A stretch of 64,000 nucleotides of DNA from Porites lobata (Eukaryota > Cnidaria > Anthozoa > Scleractinia > Poritidae). The stretch covers positions 1,156,501 to 1,220,500 of the forward strand of contig CALNXK010000122.1 of assembly GCA_942486035.1 (NCBI GenBank), given 5' to 3'. Both the position numbers and the translations under genes were made by a program. Positions 58,501 through 64,000 of this stretch are shown piece by piece (the first letter of the stretch is position 1; the number at the start of each line of letters is the position of its first letter). The notes below the pieces were generated by a model that did not search any database, was not told the origin of the DNA, and saw only the letters and a program-made list of their open reading frames with translations.

Positions 58501-60635
58501 CAGGTCAATGTTTCACTGCAACTCCATTTTTTCTGACTGGAACTAAAATGAAAAACTGTGGATTTTGAAGTAATTCCGTCAAGTTGCACCCAATATAGCT
58601 TGTCTCAGGCGTTCAGAAACAGTGGAATCCCGTTAACGCGACCATCGTTGGGCCATAAAATCCTGGTCGTAATATTACCTTCAAAATAATGAAATGACTC
58701 AAGGATTTTTACGTTTGGGTCGACAGAATATGGTCGTAATAACGGGGTGGTCGCATTAACGGGGTGGCTGTAAGGCGGGGCTCCATTGTAGTGCCGGAGA
58801 GTGGTGCGAAATGGAGAGCAGATGACAAAAAGGCGGAAGGAAGGAGGAGGGAGAGAGTAGGTTCCTTCAACTTCTCTCCCTACCCCCACCCTTAGCTGTT
58901 TCTCCTTCTCCCTTTTCTTTGCGCCGTACGTCCATTGGCATAGTCTTTCCTCTTGAGAATAATAAACAGGTCGTTTCGATACAAACTCAAGCAGTGAAAC
59001 TGCACAAACATTTTGCTCACTTCAAATATAGTTTGCGAGTGAACAAAAAAAAAAAGAAACATTTTGGGTGAATATCTTCGTTCTTTAAGCAAAATACGTG
59101 GAACTATTTTTACACCTCAAATGAATAAACTTGTACCGAAACAACTGTGTATCGAAACGACTTGTAACCGATAGACCTAAGACTATGCCTTCCTTTAGGC
59201 CGGAGAAGGATAGCCTTCTAGCCAGGAAAACTTCACATAACTCCTCACAGGGGAAGTGTAACGTGAGAGCTCATCTTTCACTCACTTAAACAGGAGCTGT
59301 TGATTCTCTCTTTTCCTTTCATTTTTGGCTGCTGAATACGCAGATGATATCTGGCTAAATTTGTCTGACCAAGACTTGGAAGACATCCTTTCAAAATACA
59401 GTGATCCCAAGTCAACGCAAAATGGAACTGAAGATGAAACGATAAATAGTGAAAGTGTACTTTATGGAGATGTGAGTACCGTGGCTGTGTTTGTGTGTGT
59501 GTGTTTTTGCATTGGTTCATGTTATCTCTTTGAAAATGTAACTGAACTTTGAATAAGTTTGTTTCTTCCGTCTTTCGGGGTCTACAGTCAATTCCTGATT
59601 CTATCTAAGACAGATACTAGGGGACCGGCACTAAGTAAGTGTCCGTCTAAAAGAGGTGTTCGTCTTAGCCCTTTAAGTCCCAATATCCACATATAAATTC
59701 TCCATACTGATCTTCACATATTTCCTTAAAGAATTAGGGGAGAGAGTTTGATAACATATCAAGGCATTTTCTCTTTACGGTGATCATTTTATTAATTCTC
59801 ATAACCATTTCCCTTTCCAATATGTGGATATTGTTAGGAGAAGATTGATGTTGGTCACTATTGAGACTTAAAGGGTTAAGGGAGTAAAGAAAGGCGTCGA
59901 CCAACTCTAGGTGTCTGTTTTACAGAGGTGTCCGGCTTATAGGTGTCCGTTAAGAGACAGTCGACTATATAAGGTGTTATACTGGCGGTGGCATAAACAG
60001 TTCACTTTCGTCCATTTAGTGGGACAGGAACGCGTGACGAACTCCTAAGAACTTGGGAGGCTAACGTAGACTCTCTTCTCTTCTCCCGATTTTTCTGAGG
60101 GATGGTGGAAAGAAGTCTGTACACAGGCTAATTCATGAACAATTCTCAGCTGTAACAGTCTCACGTCTATCTGTGCATTCTGGGTATCAACACGGTTAAG
60201 CTATTCCGGAGACCGAACTGAACCGCACGGAAACCGGTCGTTGCGATACAAAGTCGTTTCGATATGAGTGTTTTCGATACGAACTCAAGAAGTGAAATTG
60301 CACAAAAAACATCGTTCACTTTAAGTATAGTTTGCGCGTGAACAAGAAAAGTATTTTGGGTGAATATTTTTCGTTCTTTAAGCCAAGTACGTCGAACTAT
60401 GTACACCTCAACTGAAAATACTTGTATCGAAACGACCGGTAATCAACCGAACTTTTATAAACGTGACGACTGTATTAGCAAGGTAGTGCTTACATTAACG
60501 TTTCTCCATGTAACCTTTTGTTTTTGTGTCGTTCATTTTCCAGCAGAGAAGTGCTGTCGACCTTGATAAAGTGACTCGAAGTTTGAAATCATTTGTGGAT
60601 AAAGTGTCAAGTTATGAAGGAGCAGAATTTCCAGG
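47531..60635 (+). CDS. ECD: Ecdysoneless homologue (ECD/SGT1 family), 13 exons, 3' end missing
   Basis: Exons: 47531-47699, 51008-51128, 51814-51901, 52538-52713, 54108-54249, 55409-55459, 55722-55853, 57011-57067, 57247-57321, 57507-57592, 58195-58286, 59344-59471, 60544-60635. All junctions are GT-AG and keep phase, giving 469 codons plus two bases. Family landmarks run in order: FIWQNEPFFLHAKSGKG (~45), EFGDNVDNEWFIVSL (~70), SDNDGEFLLIEAAHFLPRWL (~100), RAFCERDPIDTKACRK, FTRCLFAQLSQQPFKPERR, NPQYKAHELGLKLACGF, WETFLTCLTKQGYFKGEIEG and DDIWLNLSDQDLEDIL. Known from family members: ECD proteins bind the splicing factor PRP8 and R2TP co-chaperones, act in cell-cycle progression and, in Drosophila, in ecdysteroid production. 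The C-terminal acidic part, well over 100 residues in relatives, is not found before 64000, and exon 13 ends in an open donor, so the gene probably continues beyond the window. Start chosen because VVKYRIFV fits the family N-terminus. Confidence 0.92.
48216..50365. repeat. 39-bp palindromic minisatellite array
   Basis: The consensus unit (ATATCCCTAGTGATATGTGT + TCCCCCACCTGGGAAACAC) recurs dozens of times with variation, interrupted by a LINE at about 48508-49058 and degenerate at 49080-49300. Each unit holds two imperfect palindromes, one around the CCACCT core (ATATGTGTTCCC...GGGAAACACATAT) and one around CCCTAGTG (AACACATAT...ATATGTGTT). Because 39 is 13 codons, the array stays open in several frames on both strands; the resulting His-Ile-Ser-Leu and Pro-rich repeat frames are artefacts. 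A degenerate unit remains near 50605-50645. Confidence 0.92.
48508..49058 (+). mobile_element. Truncated LINE inserted in the minisatellite
   Basis: Encodes a reverse-transcriptase piece: NENKLL-like start, YQSGFRTLHFTVTALIEATD, then FLDLKKAFDMV (RT motif A with the first catalytic Asp) and SAHKWFCSYLRNRIQT. It then jumps, after a GT run, to a C-terminal piece (NNLPLKVWQLTSPSIFEGKL) and ends AATAAAGTTCCCTTACC with four further CTTAC units. It is 5'-truncated and internally deleted. Flanked on both sides by array units. Confidence 0.85.
53191..53754. mobile_element. 564-bp TIR element in ECD intron 4
   Basis: A perfect 14-bp TIR: TTTAACCCATTCGC at 53191-53204 and GCGAATGGGTTAAA at 53741-53754. 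The interior is purine-rich on one strand and includes a frame (53512-53697) of Lys/Arg/Glu that is not a gene. No transposase. Confidence 0.8.
54720..55245. mobile_element. 526-bp TIR element in ECD intron 5
   Basis: The left 70 bases (TACCTTACTATAGGAAATTA...) are the imperfect complement of the right end (...AATTTCCTATAATAAGGTA). The interior is rich in GGAAATTAA words. The open frame 54923-55159 lies inside it. Confidence 0.75.
55556..55591. repeat. (ATT)n microsatellite in ECD intron 6
   Basis: About 12 uninterrupted ATT units, roughly 130 bp before exon 7. No other structure is seen with it. Confidence 0.9.
56457..56645. mobile_element. Second copy of the TAGACTGCGAGCAG MITE, ECD intron 7
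   Basis: TTAGACTGCAAGCAGTCTCT at the left mirrors AGAGAGACTGCTCATAGTCT at the right; both ends match those of 43167-43320. The interior is longer and has a tandem word (GAAACGCGTAGCCATTTG, GAAATGCGTAGTCATTTG). Confidence 0.75.
58620..58788. mobile_element. 169-bp TIR element in ECD intron 11
   Basis: CAGTGGAATCCCG at the left pairs with CGGGGCTCCATTG at the right, with repeated inner words (CCCGTTAACGCGACCA; TGGTCGCATTAACGGGG). No coding content. Confidence 0.6.
58969..59161. mobile_element. TIR element copy 1 of a pair around ECD exon 12
   Basis: Ends GGTCGTTTCGATAC and GTATCGAAACGAC are inverted. The whole body (CAAACATTTTGCTCACTTCA, TTTTGGGTGAATAT) matches 60234-60440 in direct orientation. 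Confidence 0.75.
59669..59875. mobile_element. Nested 207-bp MITE in ECD intron 12
   Basis: CCCTTTAAGTC and GACTTAAAGGG form perfect ends; CCAATATCCACATAT and CCAATATGTGGATATTG are a second, inner inverted pair. It sits inside another repeat whose halves (59620-59668 with GTGTCCGTCT, and 59876-59960 with GTGTCCGGCTTATAGGTGTC) it separates. Confidence 0.7.
60234..60440. mobile_element. TIR element copy 2 of a pair around ECD exon 12
   Basis: ACCGGTCGTTGCGATAC and GTATCGAAACGACCGGT are the inverted ends. The body matches 58969-59161 in direct orientation. It ends about 100 bp before exon 13. Confidence 0.75.
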
Positions 60636-60838
60636 GTAAGGGTTTTTTTTATAGTTTTAAGTGTTCGCCGCGTATCAGCAAGTCATGAACACATGCTTTG
60701 CTGTCGTTATCAGTGCGAATGACTAACTCTGCACTAAGACAAAAGGAAAAGCAGGATAAAAGGATAAGCAGTGAAAACATTCGTGCCACAAACTACATGT
60801 GGATTATGTATGTTGGTTATTGCTTTCATTAATGTGGT

Positions 60839-60854
60839 GGCTCCTAAAGGAGCC
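60839..60854 (-). terminator. Histone H3 mRNA 3' stem-loop
   Basis: On the minus strand GGCTCCTTTAGGAGCC followed by ACCA, the canonical 6-bp stem, 4-nt loop and ACCA flank of replication-dependent histone mRNAs, which are bound by SLBP and cut rather than polyadenylated. It begins 17 bases after the H3 stop codon. Confidence 0.95.
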
Positions 60855-60871
60855 GTTTGTTTGCAAGCGAC

Positions 60872-61761
<890 letters not shown>

Positions 61762-62073
61762 ATGTCTGGTCGCGGCAAAGGAGGCAAAGGCCTCGGAAAA
61801 GGAGGCGCCAAGCGTCACCGAAAGATCCTTCGGGACAACATTCAAGGCATCACCAAGCCTGCTATCCGTCGTCTTGCTCGCCGTGGCGGTGTCAAGCGTA
61901 TCTCTGGCTTGATTTATGAAGAGACTCGTGGAGTTCTCAAAGTTTTCCTTGAGAATGTCATCCGTGATGCTGTGACTTACACCGAGCACGCCAAACGCAA
62001 GACCGTGACCGCCATGGATGTGGTGTACGCTCTCAAGCGCCAAGGACGTACCCTGTACGGATTCGGAGGTTAA
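61762..62073 (+). CDS. H4: Histone H4
   Basis: 103 aa, [20 protein letters not shown] to [11 protein letters not shown], intronless. The internal sequence matches the near-invariant animal H4 ([20 protein letters not shown]). An upstream in-frame GTG gives three more codons, but the ATG at 61762 is the true start. It pairs with H3 to form the central (H3-H4)2 tetramer of the nucleosome. TATA box at 61702 and a 3' stem-loop at 62105. Confidence 0.98.
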
Positions 62074-62104
62074 ACTACACGTACACCGTCATTACAACAA
62101 AAAC

Positions 62105-62120
62105 GGCTCTTTTAGGAGCC
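62105..62120 (+). terminator. Histone H4 mRNA 3' stem-loop
   Basis: GGCTCTTTTAGGAGCC followed by ACCA, 31 bases after the H4 stop. One stem pair is a G-U wobble in RNA. Same signal as at the H3 gene, so both mRNAs are probably non-polyadenylated. Confidence 0.95.
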
Positions 62121-64000
62121 ACCAAATTCCTAAAAATCATGACCAATAAACCGATTCTCAATCTTTTTGAGTTGAAACATCAAGCGCGCAAGTCTTACTA
62201 GTCCAATAAGTTTCAGGTATCTCAAACAAACGGTGATTCACGTAGACTGTACACAGGCGTTGTTTTATTTTTCTTTTCGAAAACATCGGCGAGCGCTGAC
62301 TGTCAATAAGTATTTTTTATCACGCGCACACGACGGACGTTGAAGACAAAATAGAGGATCTGTGAAGAGGCTATGATTCACGCGAATCATGATGGCAGTT
62401 TCATTTATTTCTTAATTTCTTACCCTAGCTTCAGAGGTCTTTTCTCAGAATAAGGGAGGAGTCCAAAGGTTTCCCATCGTTTAAATTATGAAATATGTAG
62501 CTCCCGAGACCGGACTTCTGATCTCTTCGTGCGTGGAGCTTCATAGCGCGCTGCGCATCATTGCTTGTTCGGCTTTCAGCTGATGTCGTTTAAGATTCTA
62601 GGGTTTATTGTGACTGTTTTCCCCCCTATTTTAGCCTATTCCAGGCGTTAAGAAACAGGCTACCCCTACAGCAACCTAGTCTTTCATTTTAAAAATTGAT
62701 GTCTTGTGTTACACAGGCTAGTGTTTTGCGACAGGCGGTGTGCGTCACGACCCACAAAGGTTCATGGGTAAACCTGTTACTGTGCCTCATTTCAATCGTG
62801 ACACGGTCGAGTTCGCATCTCGTGAGAGAAATTAATCAAACCCAGCGATCAAAACACTGCTGCCTTTTCCGAAAAACATTACGGAAGAGAACGATTTCGA
62901 GAATTTTCAAGATCTCATAGTGGCGTTAGATGATTGCTATTGGCTTCATAAGGCAATTTCAAGAAGTTTATCGCGATTCGGAGACGATCGTGCGATCTAG
63001 CCGACTTTGAGCGGCGACTAATTTCCTGCTTGTCATAAGATTTTATGTACTGTTTGGTTTATATGTATGTTTTTATCTCATAGTGAAAGAGATCTGTAGT
63101 TCATACCTGGATTTGCTTAACTAAAAAAAAAAAAAATTCGTCCATTAGAAGTGTTTATATATTTGATGGACTTTGTTACCGGCAAAGCAGGGGAGCGCGT
63201 GCAAACAGCAAGGTGAGAAATCGTCTCTCATAACAATTTTATTTTCATCGACAAGTTTATATTATTTTGAAAACAGTGCCCGTTTGAAATCCTTATGCGC
63301 AAATAAATCTTCTATCAGGCAGGGGGGAAAACAGACCGAAAAGAGCCGAACAGCTGCAGGACAATCGGAATTTCACCGAAGCTACAGCCGCAGAAATAAA
63401 CAGTGAAATAAACCACGATCTTGTCTGTGCGGTCATTAAAGTGAGCGCAGTATATCGATTTTGTTATAAAGTAAAACCTAACCTCAAAGAGAGATTTATA
63501 ACAATTTATTCCCTCACATAAGTTTACACAAAGATTTGCATACACGTAGCACACACCGCATGCAAATTATTTTAAAGTCACGCTTTCAGTTTCCGCACTG
63601 GGTTATGAAAAATGTTTTGTTTCCAAAGGTTATTACAATATTCAAACTTATTTACCTTTTGTGGTTTAAAATAGAACAAAGTCTTCCTGGATTTGGCGTT
63701 ACTCGCTTCACGTCGGCTTCCGCTTCGACATGTTTTCACAGCGCGTTTCCCGGGAGTTATGCCACTTGGCTGAGACGATGTCTTAATTCCAAGACACTTT
63801 CAACGGCTCATAACGGGAAAACTAAAGGGGGTAGACCCAGGTAGACCCCGAAATTTGCAAAAGAAGAAAGGTTGAAGTAACAAGATGGCCAAAATAATGC
63901 TATAAAACCGCTAACAGTAACCTGCAATAAATCCAAGAAGAACGGGGAAAACAAAACTCAAATAATCATGGCCGCCTGCACATGACCGAGCAATTCAAAC
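62121..64000. other. Gene-free 3' end of the window
   Basis: No H2A, H2B or H1 frame, and no exon matching the missing acidic C-terminus of ECD, could be found by eye on either strand. Short palindromes occur (for example 62633-62663, TAGCCTATTCC...AAACAGGCTA). The open frame at 63536-63844 has no recognisable content. Confidence 0.5.

Overview
The window looks like nuclear DNA of an invertebrate animal, most likely an anthozoan cnidarian such as a stony coral. This is inferred from AT-rich DNA, GT-AG introns, replication-type histone H3 and H4 genes with metazoan 3' stem-loops, a 13-exon Ecdysoneless homologue, many short terminal-inverted-repeat elements and CR1/L2-like LINE 3' ends. I could not run a database search, so the species is not determined.

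Region 1 (1-34497) is a head-to-tail + strand array of four paralogues encoding very large surface proteins of a family I cannot name. Each intact copy has a short exon 1 coding only a signal peptide, a phase-1 intron, and one giant exon. That exon encodes an N-terminal Cys motif, a long N-glycosylation-rich repeat region resembling a right-handed beta-helix, a Cys-rich stalk and a membrane domain of about nine hydrophobic segments. Copy 1 (896-4553) is broken: part of exon 2 with its splice acceptor is duplicated in tandem, about 0.9 kb of the beta-helix region is deleted, and there are frameshifts. Copies 2 (6502-12580, 1240 aa), 3 (15647-20615, 1229 aa) and 4 (23402-34497, 1395 aa) are intact; copy 4 carries an in-frame 158-aa duplication. 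Exon 1 of each copy is too short to appear as a long open frame and was placed by matching splice phase.

Region 2 (34498-47495) is mostly non-coding. It holds a diverged tandem segmental duplication (34.5-37.9 kb), LINE remnants, foldbacks and TIR elements, plus a two-exon 163-aa acidic/basic coiled-coil-like protein (39573-43924) that I do not recognise and a weak antisense ORF in its intron.

Region 3 (47496-60635) is the Ecdysoneless (ECD/SGT1) gene, + strand. Thirteen exons joined in consistent phase give 469 codons; the acidic C-terminus is not found and probably lies beyond the window. Its start codon overlaps the stop of an 11-codon uORF. Intron 1 contains a 2.55-kb TIR element with a perfect 6-bp target duplication, filled by a 39-bp palindromic minisatellite that is itself interrupted by a LINE fragment.

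Region 4 (60839-62120) is a divergent histone H3/H4 pair sharing a 479-bp promoter, each gene ending in a canonical histone stem-loop. Because the last ECD exon seen ends in an open splice donor, the pair may be nested in an ECD intron. From 62121 to the end I see no gene.
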